The translations under genes and the position numbers were made by a program. From assembly GCA_946500425.1 (NCBI GenBank), contig CAMMVQ010000007.1, positions 1 through 52,051 on the forward strand: a DNA stretch of 52,051 nucleotides, written 5' to 3'. Of this stretch, positions 15,297-22,884 are shown piece after piece. Origin of the DNA: an uncultured Mollicutes bacterium (lineage in GTDB: Bacteria; Bacillota_I; Bacilli_A; RF39; UBA660). Numbering within the stretch: position 1 is the first letter of the stretch; each line of letters starts with the position of its first letter. The notes beneath the pieces were generated by a model. The model was not told the origin of the DNA. It did not search any database and worked only from the letters and a program-made list of their open reading frames with translations.

Positions 15297-15611
15297 ATGA
15301 TAAAATACGTTATTATTATTGCGGTTCTTGTTTTGATTGCATTAGTAATCATAAAGGCAAGCAAACCGGATTTCAAGTACGAGGCTAATAAGTTGGTTGA
15401 GTATTTAGGGGGAATAAAAAACATTACTAACATGGAAGTTAGCGTTTCAAGGTTTAAAGTAACCCTTAAAGATCCATCTAAGGTTAATAAAGAAGGAATT
15501 CAAAAGCTTGGGGCTAGGGGAATTGTCGAAATTGATAACACGATTAAAATAATTTTTCAAGATGACGCTAAAAAACTAAAAAAATGTATTGAGCAGTTAA
15601 AAGACGAATAA
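15297..15611 (+). CDS. Membrane-anchored PTS EIIB-like protein without the phosphorylated Cys
   Basis: 104 residues: one N-terminal membrane helix (about 3-20), then a glucose-type EIIB fold (LVEYLGGIKNITNMEVSVSR, then LKDPSKVNKEGIQKLGARGIV). In active EIIB proteins the segment after the N-terminal helix reads A-C-x-T-R-L-R and the Cys is phosphorylated; here it reads VSVSRFK, so Ser stands where Cys should be. It can therefore not carry phosphate by the usual route and may be a regulatory or structural relative. It ends 90 bases before an orphan sensor kinase. Confidence 0.75.
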   Translation: MIKYVIIIAVLVLIALVIIKASKPDFKYEANKLVEYLGGIKNITNMEVSVSRFKVTLKDPSKVNKEGIQKLGARGIVEIDNTIKIIFQDDAKKLKKCIEQLKDE

Positions 15612-15642
15612 ATTTTACATTTTTTTGTATATTATTACAAAA

Positions 15643-15671
15643 TTCGACAAAAAACGATTCGGAAGTATACT
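15643..15671 (+). promoter_or_regulatory. Promoter of the orphan histidine kinase with a Spo0A-box-like site
   Basis: TTCGACA (15643-15649) within AATTCGACAAAA matches the Spo0A recognition sequence (TTCGACA, complement TGTCGAA) and lies where the -35 element would be; TATACT (15666-15671) is 16 bases downstream. Confidence 0.5.
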
Positions 15672-15700
15672 ATAATCCAATTATCAAAGGTGGGGTTTAT

Positions 15701-16909
15701 ATGTTTACTTCTGTTTTTTTAGATTTAGTTTATTTGTTCTTTCCAATTTCAATTTATTTTTTATATCTTGTTTATAGCAAGGCGACTTACGAAAAAGAAA
15801 AAACGATTTTTCTTGATTTAGCTCTTTTTACAAGCTATTATTTATGTAGTAAATTTGCTACCGAAACCTCTGTTTCCGTACTGTTAATAGGGGTTGCCTT
15901 AATCATTGCAATTCATAAAAAAAGAATAATTTCTAGTACTCTATTAATTTTTGGAATATCATTTTTCTTTTCGAAGGTATATGACGTTAACGTTTCCATT
16001 AGCCTATTTAGTTATGCTTTGATTTTTGCTTTGGGCTTCTTAACAAGATTTAAAATATCGGATATTTATGTTTTGGTAAGAATATTATTTGACTTAATAA
16101 TTATGATTTTTACTCCCAATGAGTATTTTACGTTTGATAACTTTATTTTCTTTTTGATATCATGGATGCTAATGTACGTTGTTTATTATTTTATTATATG
16201 GCTTTATACCAAAGTTGAAACGGTAGTAAAAATGTATCGCTCGTTTGATGAAATAATGAAAGAAAAAACACTTTATGAATCACTTTTTAAGATTACGCAC
16301 GAAATTAAGAATCCGCTTGCGGTTTGTAAGGGATATTTAGATATGTTTGATATTAAAAACGCCTCACGTGCTAACAAATACATTGGGATAATAAATCAAG
16401 AGATTGATCGTACCCTTGTTTTACTTCAGGATTTTTCTAACGCTTCAAAATTAAAGATTGAAAAAAACGAAACCGATATAACGATGTTAATGGAAGACGT
16501 TTGCGATGAATCTAGAATGGTTCTTAAAGGAAACATTAAATTTGAGTACTACTTAGATGATAAGGAAATTTATATTAACGGTGATTATAACCGGCTTAAA
16601 CAAGTTTTTATAAACGTAATTAAAAACGCAAAGGAAGCGATTAAAGAACGGGGAATAGTAAAATTAGAGGCAAGGAAAGTAAAGGAAAACTACGTTGTTA
16701 CTATTAAGGATAATGGTGGTGGTATGGATAAGGAAACGATTGATAAAATAGGAACTCCGTTTTATACCACTAAAAAGTGTGGCACCGGCTTAGGAGTTTG
16801 TTTTTCTAAAGAGATAATTGAAAAGCATGGCGGAGTAATGGAATATAAATCTAGGAAAAACCATGGTACAACCGTAAAAATAACGTTACCAATACTAAAA
16901 CATAAATAA
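15701..16909 (+). CDS. Orphan multi-membrane sensor histidine kinase (sporulation-kinase type)
   Basis: 402 residues. About six membrane segments fill residues 1-170. The dimerisation box FKITHEIKNPLAVCKGYL places the phosphorylated His at 200. The ATP-binding domain shows NAKEAI (N box), DNGGGM (G1), GTPFYTTK and GTGLGVCFSK (G2), and ends near HGTTVKITLP. The H-box and the membrane-only sensor resemble KinB/KinD-type kinases that feed the Spo0 phosphorelay. No response regulator is adjacent, as expected for such kinases. An AAGGTGGGG ribosome site precedes the ATG. Confidence 0.8.
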   Translation: MFTSVFLDLVYLFFPISIYFLYLVYSKATYEKEKTIFLDLALFTSYYLCSKFATETSVSVLLIGVALIIAIHKKRIISSTLLIFGISFFFSKVYDVNVSISLFSYALIFALGFLTRFKISDIYVLVRILFDLIIMIFTPNEYFTFDNFIFFLISWMLMYVVYYFIIWLYTKVETVVKMYRSFDEIMKEKTLYESLFKITHEIKNPLAVCKGYLDMFDIKNASRANKYIGIINQEIDRTLVLLQDFSNASKLKIEKNETDITMLMEDVCDESRMVLKGNIKFEYYLDDKEIYINGDYNRLKQVFINVIKNAKEAIKERGIVKLEARKVKENYVVTIKDNGGGMDKETIDKIGTPFYTTKKCGTGLGVCFSKEIIEKHGGVMEYKSRKNHGTTVKITLPILKHK

Positions 16910-16933
16910 AACAGCTTTTAAGCTGTTTTATTT
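16904..16933. terminator. Bidirectional terminator shared by kinase and phosphoesterase genes
   Basis: AAATAAAACAGCTT (16904-16917) and AAGCTGTTTTATTT (16920-16933) are perfect 14-base arms with a 2-base centre. The palindrome contains the stop codons of both converging genes. Confidence 0.85.
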
Positions 16934-17748
16934 AGTCTGTATAAGTAAATGGTGGGGTGGTTAAATAACCTTATTTTTATTTTACTTGTTCCTATTCCTG
17001 GGTTAACGAATAATTTGGTTTTATTTACTTTTTGGTAATTATTTTTATATTCACTATCAATTAGTAAGTCTTTTATTTTAGGAATGTTTATTTGTCCGTT
17101 ATGCGTGTGACCTGACATTGCCAAATCAAAATCATAATCCTTAAACTCATTAATGTCATCGGGGTCATGCAATGCTAATACCTTAAACGGTGGGATGGCT
17201 TGTCCGCTTTCAAAAAAGGATTTTACCGCGTTTTTTCCAATTAATAAAATTGGTTGCCAAGAATCATTGTAAATTAATTGAGCGTTATTGTTAAGGTTTT
17301 CAAATCCTGATAAATTTAGGATTGAAACCGCTTCTTCAAAATCTTCTTCGCCGGTTACGTAATACTTTCCCAATTCTGCGTTTATGTTACCTAATTCTTT
17401 TATTATTTTTTGCTTTTCTTTTTCTTCTAACTTATAATTTTCGTCGATTAAATCTCCGGTAAAAATCACAACGTCAGGCTTGGTTTGGTTTATTTTTTTG
17501 GTTAACGAACTTACGGTTTTTATGTTTACCGTTGAACCATAGTGCAAGTCTGAAAACTGTAAGATTTTAAGGCCGTGCATACTATCATCTATTTTTGATG
17601 ATTCAACCTTAAATTCTTTTATAAAAATTCCTTTGGTTGCCAGCGTAAACGAATACGTAATTATTAGTATGATAATGATTAATAATTTTATTTGCCATCT
17701 TAGTTTTATTCTTTTTTTCTTTTCCTCTTTTTTTTCTTCCTTTACCAT
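16918..17748 (-). CDS. Membrane-anchored metallophosphoesterase (YkuE/YaeI-like) with an altered metal motif
   Basis: 276 residues. A Lys-rich head and one membrane helix (about 22-44) lead into a calcineurin-type domain: FSDLHYG, FTGDLID, ALHDPDD, and SGHTHNGQI near the end. The usual GNH(D/E) motif is replaced by GEED (VTGEEDFEEA), which lacks the Asn metal ligand and the catalytic His. Relatives hydrolyse phosphate esters outside the membrane, e.g. UDP-glucose or lipid pyrophosphates; activity here is uncertain. One base separates it from the protease gene upstream. Confidence 0.75.
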   Translation of the reverse strand: MVKEEKKEEKKKRIKLRWQIKLLIIIILIITYSFTLATKGIFIKEFKVESSKIDDSMHGLKILQFSDLHYGSTVNIKTVSSLTKKINQTKPDVVIFTGDLIDENYKLEEKEKQKIIKELGNINAELGKYYVTGEEDFEEAVSILNLSGFENLNNNAQLIYNDSWQPILLIGKNAVKSFFESGQAIPPFKVLALHDPDDINEFKDYDFDLAMSGHTHNGQINIPKIKDLLIDSEYKNNYQKVNKTKLFVNPGIGTSKIKIRLFNHPTIYLYRLNKTA

Positions 17749-17749
17749 T

Positions 17750-18472
17750 TTATCCTCCTAGTATTTGGGTGGATACCAAAATAAAATTATGTAGCATGTG
17801 AACCATGATTGGCAAAGCTATATTGTTTGTTTTGGAAAGCAAAAAGGCAAAGGCACATCCCATTGAGCCATAAGGAACCACGTATAAAAAATCATCAAGG
17901 GAGTTATAGCTACCCAAAACGTGTAACAAACCAAATCCAAGCCCACTTATCATAATGAAAATCCATTTGTTTTTAATTATTCCTTGCAAAGCTTTTCTAA
18001 AGGTCATTTCCTCTAATACGGGCGCCACAATGGTGCAACTAAAAAGCATGTAAAAAGGAGCTATTTGAATGCTTTGCCTTACCAACGCTTCGTTGTTTGA
18101 AACGTTTTGGTTAGAAACAAGACTTATTAATAGTGAGGATATGGTCATTATAACGCAACCACTAACCCAGCAACAAATTGCTATAAAAGCTCTATCACTA
18201 AAGTGCTCTTTTAAATCTTTTATCCCTGATATTATATCTTTCTTAAAGATAAATAACATTAAAAATACGTATACTAAGTCGTTTGCTATCAACGCCATGA
18301 AATATGGGTAGCCGCTTAAATCACTTATGTTTAAACCAATCATCCTAAATAAATTAATTAAGAAGTTAGCTTGGTATAAAAAGTACAATAATATTACTAG
18401 TAAAAATTTATAGTACTTTTTAAACCAGCATTTAACTTCGCTAAAAGCATTTGCTATTATATCATCCGTCAA
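17750..18472 (-). CDS. CPBP-family intramembrane metalloprotease
   Basis: 240 residues when started at the TTG at 18472, six bases after AGAGGTG; a GTG at 18481 lies inside that ribosome site. About seven membrane segments. The CPBP/CAAX motifs are present: APVLEEMTFRKAL (EExxxR), FGLLHVLG, and HMLHNFI. Family members cleave prenylated proteins or process peptides; in Firmicutes many have roles in bacteriocin immunity. The substrate is unknown. First gene of a two-gene operon with the phosphoesterase. Confidence 0.8.
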   Translation of the reverse strand: MTDDIIANAFSEVKCWFKKYYKFLLVILLYFLYQANFLINLFRMIGLNISDLSGYPYFMALIANDLVYVFLMLFIFKKDIISGIKDLKEHFSDRAFIAICCWVSGCVIMTISSLLISLVSNQNVSNNEALVRQSIQIAPFYMLFSCTIVAPVLEEMTFRKALQGIIKNKWIFIMISGLGFGLLHVLGSYNSLDDFLYVVPYGSMGCAFAFLLSKTNNIALPIMVHMLHNFILVSTQILGG

Positions 18473-18565
18473 ATTATTCACCTCTATATTAAATTATATC
18501 ACAATTTAATATGCTTTAAACTCATAAGTAGCAGTTTACGAAAGATAAATATTTTTATAAAAAGC

Positions 18566-18594
18566 ATTGAAATATATATTTATTATGTTATAAT
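18566..18594 (+). promoter_or_regulatory. Promoter of the rimP-nusA-infB operon
   Basis: TTGAAA followed by TATAAT near 18589-18594, about 60 bases before rimP, with a hairpin leader between. Confidence 0.6.
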
Positions 18595-18606
18595 ACTTGT
18601 AGCAAC

Positions 18607-18635
18607 AAAGAGTGGGGCTTTAAGTCCTGCTCTTT
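18607..18635 (+). ncRNA. Hairpin in the rimP leader
   Basis: AAAGAG (18607-18612) pairs with CTCTTT (18630-18635), with GGGG/TCC pairing inside. An AGAGTGGG-type hairpin in front of rimP is recalled from other Bacilli, where it may regulate the nusA operon. A TTATAATTAAGGAGG segment follows directly, so a terminator/antiterminator switch is possible but not shown. Confidence 0.45.
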
Positions 18636-18655
18636 ATAATTAAGGAGGAATGAAA

Positions 18656-18907
18656 ATGGAAGAAAGGGTAAAGACGTTAATTGAGACGCCTTTAAAAGAA
18701 GTTAACATTAAACTTTGTGGAGTTGAATATGTTAAGGAAGGTGGAACGTATTTTTTAAGAATAACGATTGATAAAGAACCGTTTGTTGACGTCGATACCT
18801 GCGTTATGGCAACGGAAATCATTAATCCTTTAGTTGATGAAATAGAAGATGAATTTAAAGAAGCGTACGTGCTTGACGTATGTTCTAAAGAAAAAGGAGA
18901 AAAATAA
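18656..18907 (+). CDS. rimP: RimP ribosome maturation factor, N-terminal domain only
   Basis: 83 residues from the ATG at 18656 (7 bases after AGGAGG; an ATG at 18650 is too close). It matches the RimP N-terminal domain: VKTLIETPLKEV, GVEYVKEGGTYFLRITIDK, VDVDTCVMATEIINPLVDE. A full RimP has about 150 residues with a second SH3-like domain; here the frame ends right after the first and nusA begins one base later. RimP helps mature the 30S subunit. Placement in front of nusA is the canonical one. Confidence 0.85.
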   Translation: MEERVKTLIETPLKEVNIKLCGVEYVKEGGTYFLRITIDKEPFVDVDTCVMATEIINPLVDEIEDEFKEAYVLDVCSKEKGEK

Positions 18908-18908
18908 A

Positions 18909-19997
18909 ATGAACAGTAAGGAGTTTATAACAGCATTAAAATCTATTTGCAAAGAAAAGGGAATTAGCGAAGATATCATTTTCGATGCGATGAAAACGGC
19001 TTTAGAAAAAGCTTACACAAAAAATACGGGCCTTCCTAACGTAAGAATTGACATAAATAAAGAAACGGGAGAAATAAAAGCTTTTGCTTATTCTAGGGTA
19101 GTAGAAGAGTATGAGGATGAAGAAGAAGTAAAAGAAGACGAGGTTCAAATTTTACTTGAGGACGCCAAGAAAAAGGTTCCTGACATAAAGCCAGGTGAAA
19201 CAATTGAAGAAGAAGTTTCCCTAAAAGACTTTGGACGGGTTGCCACGATGACCGCCAAACAAATATTGGTTCAAAAGGTAAGAGAAGCCGAAAGACAAAG
19301 TATCATGAGTGAGTTTGCTGATAAAGAAGGTGAGCTATTAGTTGGTACGTTATCTAGGGAAGACAGTCAAAATTATTACGTAGACCTAGGAAGAATGCAT
19401 GGGATTTTGCCTAAGAACGAACTTATTAGTGGTGAGGAGTTAAAGATGGGTTCTTCCGTTAAAGTGTACGTAACTAAAATTGATGATACCGGTAAAAGTC
19501 CACTTATTCTTCTTTCAAGAAAGCATTATGGTTTTGTAAAACGCTTACTTGAAAATGAAATTCCTGAGCTTAATGACGGGACGGTTATTTTGTATAGTGT
19601 TGCTCGTGACGCGGGGTCAAGAAGTAAAATTGCCGTTTATTCTGAAGATGAAAACGTGGATGCGGTTGGTGCTTGTATCGGTGAAAAGGGTTCAAGGATT
19701 AACCGTATATCAAACGAACTAGGTGGTGAAAAAATAGACGTTGTTAAGTACGATAAAGACCCGATAACGTTTATTAAAAACGCTCTTTCTCCGGCTCGTG
19801 ACGTTAAGGTTTACATTTTAGATGAAAAGAAAAACGAAGCACTAGCCATTGCCGAAGGTGATAATTTATCTTTAGCAATTGGAAAAAAAGGTCAAAACGT
19901 AAGATTAGCGGCAAGACTTACGCATTACCGGATAGATGTAAAAACTGAAGAACAAGTAAAAGAAGAAAAAATAGACCTTTCTTCAGCTTTATCTTAA
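18909..19997 (+). CDS. nusA: Transcription factor NusA
   Basis: 362 residues from the ATG at 18909, which has AAGGAG upstream. Domain order: RNA-polymerase-binding N-terminal domain (1-125), S1 domain (about 130-200, starting EGELLVGTLSREDSQ), and two KH domains with GACIGEKGSRINRI and LAIGKKGQNVRLAARL. The C-terminal acidic repeats of proteobacterial NusA are absent, as usual for Firmicutes. It modulates pausing, termination and antitermination. Confidence 0.95.
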   Translation: MNSKEFITALKSICKEKGISEDIIFDAMKTALEKAYTKNTGLPNVRIDINKETGEIKAFAYSRVVEEYEDEEEVKEDEVQILLEDAKKKVPDIKPGETIEEEVSLKDFGRVATMTAKQILVQKVREAERQSIMSEFADKEGELLVGTLSREDSQNYYVDLGRMHGILPKNELISGEELKMGSSVKVYVTKIDDTGKSPLILLSRKHYGFVKRLLENEIPELNDGTVILYSVARDAGSRSKIAVYSEDENVDAVGACIGEKGSRINRISNELGGEKIDVVKYDKDPITFIKNALSPARDVKVYILDEKKNEALAIAEGDNLSLAIGKKGQNVRLAARLTHYRIDVKTEEQVKEEKIDLSSALS

Positions 19998-20016
19998 AAC
20001 ATGAAGGTGAAAAAAC

Positions 20017-20286
20017 ATGAAACCAAAAAAGATTCCAATGCGCACTTGCGTTGTTACTAAAGAAAAGTATCCTAAAAAAGAACTAATAAGAATAGTAAGA
20101 GATAACTTAGGAAACGTTTCGGTTGACGTAACCGGACGAGCAAACGGACGTGGGGCGTATTTAAAAAAAGATTTAGAAGTAGTTAATAAAGCTAGAAGTT
20201 CTAAAGCTTTAGAAAGATATTTGGAAGTGCTTATTCCGGAAGGAATATATGAAGAATTAGAAAACATAATAAAAAACGATAAATAA
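20017..20286 (+). CDS. rnpM: YlxR/RnpM RNA-binding protein
   Basis: 89 residues. The family signature PMRTCVVTKEKYPKKELIRI at the N-terminus and GRGAYLKKD in the middle define the DUF448 (YlxR) family. In Bacillus this protein was reported to bind and modulate RNase P RNA and was renamed RnpM. In most Bacilli an L7Ae-like gene (ylxQ) lies between it and infB; here infB follows after 26 bases and ylxQ is missing. Confidence 0.9.
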   Translation: MKPKKIPMRTCVVTKEKYPKKELIRIVRDNLGNVSVDVTGRANGRGAYLKKDLEVVNKARSSKALERYLEVLIPEGIYEELENIIKNDK

Positions 20287-20312
20287 TAGTATAAAGAAAG
20301 AGGTGGGGTATC

Positions 20313-22439
20313 ATGATGAGTGTTTTAGAATACGCACAAGATATGAATAAAGAAGTTAGCGACGTTTTAAAGATGTGTGATAAGCTTGGAATAGAAGCAT
20401 CAAAAGAAGATGACATGCTTAATGATGATGCGATTATCGAGCTTGATAACGCTTTTCAAAGAGAAGAAGAAAACGTAGCTGACGAGGAAATAATTAAAAA
20501 AATCGAAGAAGATGATTACTATGATGAAGTGGTTGACACTTTAATTGACAAAAAAGACGTAATTTATAACAGTGAACAAGCACCCGCTAAAAATAAGAAG
20601 AAAAAAAATAAGTCTAAAGAAAAAGACATAAAAGATGCTAAGAAGGCAATGTATAAAAATAAAGAGAAGTTAGTGTCTAACGAGGTGGAGGATAAAAATG
20701 TTATTTTGTACAAAGATAACATGACCATAAAGGATTTTGCGGACGCACTTGGTAAAAACGTTTCTGAAATAATAAAGAAACTAATGGAGCTTGGCGTTAT
20801 GGCAACGGTTAACACGGCGATTAGCTTTGATGACGCTTCCGTGTTGGCCTTGGAATATGATAAGAGTTTAAAGAAGGAAGAAACTGCTAACATTGCTAAC
20901 TTTGAGGAGTTTATAGTAAATGATAGCGAAGAGGACTTAGTTGAAAGACCACCGGTTGTAACTATCATGGGACACGTAGACCACGGAAAAACATCTTTGT
21001 TAGACGCGATAAGAAAAAGTAGTGTGGTTGACACCGAACATGGTGGGATAACACAGCACATAGGAGCTTATCAAGTTAGCTACAACGGTAAAAAGATTAC
21101 TTTTATCGATACTCCAGGACATGCTGCCTTTACTGAAATGAGGGCAAGGGGAGCTTCTATTACAGATATCGTAATAATAATTGTTGCGGCGGATGATGGG
21201 GTTATGCCACAAACGATTGAGGCAATTGACCACGCTAAAGCCGCCAAAGTACCAATAATTGTTGCGGTAAACAAAATGGATAAACCAGGAGCTGACCCAG
21301 AAAGGGTAATGCGTGAAATGAGTGAACATGGTCTTACTCCGGAAGCTTGGGGCGGAGACACTTTATTTGTTAATATTTCTGCTAAAACCCACCAGGGAAT
21401 AGACAACTTATTAGATAATTTACTGTTGTTAGCGGAAATGCAAGAGCTAAAAGCTAACCCAAAAAGATATGCCTTAGGCACGGTAATAGAATCAAAACTT
21501 GATAAAAACGTAGGTACGATAGTAACCTTACTAGTTCAAAATGGTACGCTAAGATTAGGTGACCCAATCGTTGTTGGGGAGTTCTTTGGAAAGGTTAGAA
21601 CTTTGAAAAACGACTTGGGTAACGAGGTGGTGGAAGCTTTACCATCAACTCCGGTTGAAGTTACTGGCATTTCTGGCGTTCCAACCGCCGGTGATAAATT
21701 CATGGCTTTTGAATCAGAGAAACAAGCTCATAGTGTTGCCGAGCAAAGAAGCGAAACCGCTAAACTCAAGGCTAATACCTTAGCAAGCGCAATAAGTTTA
21801 GATGATTTATTTGGAAAAATCTCAGAGGGTTTAAAAGAGATAAACATCGTCTTGAAAGCGGACGTTAAAGGTAGTGAGGAAGCGGTTAAGAATACTTTAT
21901 CAAAAATAGAGGTTGAAGGTTGTAAACTTAACGTAATAAGAAGTGGTGTTGGCACGATAACCGAAAGCGACATTGTTTTGGCAAATGCTTCTAGTGCCAT
22001 AATAATTGGTTTTAACGTAAGACCAAGTGCTAAAATCCTTGACGTTGCAAAAGATTATGGGGTAGACGTAAGATTACACAACATAATTTATAAAGTGGTT
22101 GAAGAAATGGAAGCCGCAATGAAGGGAATGCTTGATCCAGAATATGAGGAAAAGGTTCTAGGGTCTGCTGAGATAAGAAAAATTTACAAGTTTTCTAAGA
22201 CCGGAAACATAGCTGGTTGCTACGTTTTAGATGGGGTTATAAAAATGGGAGCCAAAGCTCGTGTAATCCGTGATGGAATCGTTATTTATGACGGAAAAAT
22301 AAATAGCTTGCAAAGAGAAAAAGACCAAGCTAAAGAAGTTAGGGCTGGCTTTGAGTGCGGTATAACTCTAGAAAACTATGGTGACATTAAAGAAAAGGAC
22401 GTAATAGAAGCTTACGAGCTTGTTGAAATAAAGAGGTAA
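20313..22439 (+). CDS. infB: Translation initiation factor IF-2
   Basis: 708 residues. Two IF2-N modules (about 1-50 and 135-185) are joined by an acidic and Lys-rich linker, followed by the GTPase domain with GHVDHGKTS (G1), DTPGH (G3) and NKMD (G4), a beta-barrel domain, and the C-terminal domains that bind the formyl-Met-tRNA. Two adjacent ATG codons are possible starts. IF-2 places initiator tRNA on the 30S subunit. Fifth-last step of the canonical operon; rbfA follows 4 bases later. Confidence 0.97.
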   Translation: MMSVLEYAQDMNKEVSDVLKMCDKLGIEASKEDDMLNDDAIIELDNAFQREEENVADEEIIKKIEEDDYYDEVVDTLIDKKDVIYNSEQAPAKNKKKKNKSKEKDIKDAKKAMYKNKEKLVSNEVEDKNVILYKDNMTIKDFADALGKNVSEIIKKLMELGVMATVNTAISFDDASVLALEYDKSLKKEETANIANFEEFIVNDSEEDLVERPPVVTIMGHVDHGKTSLLDAIRKSSVVDTEHGGITQHIGAYQVSYNGKKITFIDTPGHAAFTEMRARGASITDIVIIIVAADDGVMPQTIEAIDHAKAAKVPIIVAVNKMDKPGADPERVMREMSEHGLTPEAWGGDTLFVNISAKTHQGIDNLLDNLLLLAEMQELKANPKRYALGTVIESKLDKNVGTIVTLLVQNGTLRLGDPIVVGEFFGKVRTLKNDLGNEVVEALPSTPVEVTGISGVPTAGDKFMAFESEKQAHSVAEQRSETAKLKANTLASAISLDDLFGKISEGLKEINIVLKADVKGSEEAVKNTLSKIEVEGCKLNVIRSGVGTITESDIVLANASSAIIIGFNVRPSAKILDVAKDYGVDVRLHNIIYKVVEEMEAAMKGMLDPEYEEKVLGSAEIRKIYKFSKTGNIAGCYVLDGVIKMGAKARVIRDGIVIYDGKINSLQREKDQAKEVRAGFECGITLENYGDIKEKDVIEAYELVEIKR

Positions 22440-22443
22440 CGTT

Positions 22444-22791
22444 ATGAGTGTTAAAACAAAAAGAATCGCAAGTTTATTAATGCAAGAAATAAGTGATATC
22501 ATTCAAAACGAAGTATATGATAAAGACATAAGCTTCGTTACTTTGACTGGTTGTAAAGTTGATACCGACCTTTCTTTAGCCCAGGTTTATTGCACCGTTT
22601 TTGACGAGTCAAAGAAAGACAAATGTATTCATGACCTTAACGCCGCTAAAGGATTCATTAAGTCTGAACTAGCTAAAAGAAAATTAGAAATAAGACGAAT
22701 TCCAGATTTAAGATTCATATACGATGAATCAGTTAGTTACGGAAATAAGATAGAAGAGATAATTGACGAAATAAAAAAAGATGAACAATAA
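22444..22791 (+). CDS. rbfA: Ribosome-binding factor A
   Basis: 115 residues with the single KH-like fold of RbfA: IASLLMQEISDIIQNEVYD at the start, VTLTGCKVDTDLSLAQVY in the centre, and the IPDLRFIYDESVSYGNKIE ending. It helps mature the 5' end of 16S rRNA. It ends the operon; a terminator overlaps its last codons. Confidence 0.95.
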   Translation: MSVKTKRIASLLMQEISDIIQNEVYDKDISFVTLTGCKVDTDLSLAQVYCTVFDESKKDKCIHDLNAAKGFIKSELAKRKLEIRRIPDLRFIYDESVSYGNKIEEIIDEIKKDEQ

Positions 22792-22814
22792 CTTAAAAAA
22801 TGTTCATCTTTTTT
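22774..22814 (+). terminator. Terminator of the rimP-rbfA operon
   Basis: AAAAAAGATGAACA (22774-22787) pairs perfectly with TGTTCATCTTTTTT (22801-22814), a 14-bp stem overlapping the end of rbfA. Confidence 0.9.
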
Positions 22815-22884
22815 GTTGTATTTTGTAGAAATAAAAGTAAAAAAAGGTTATAATTATATTAATGTCAGGGTAGGTGATAATTTT

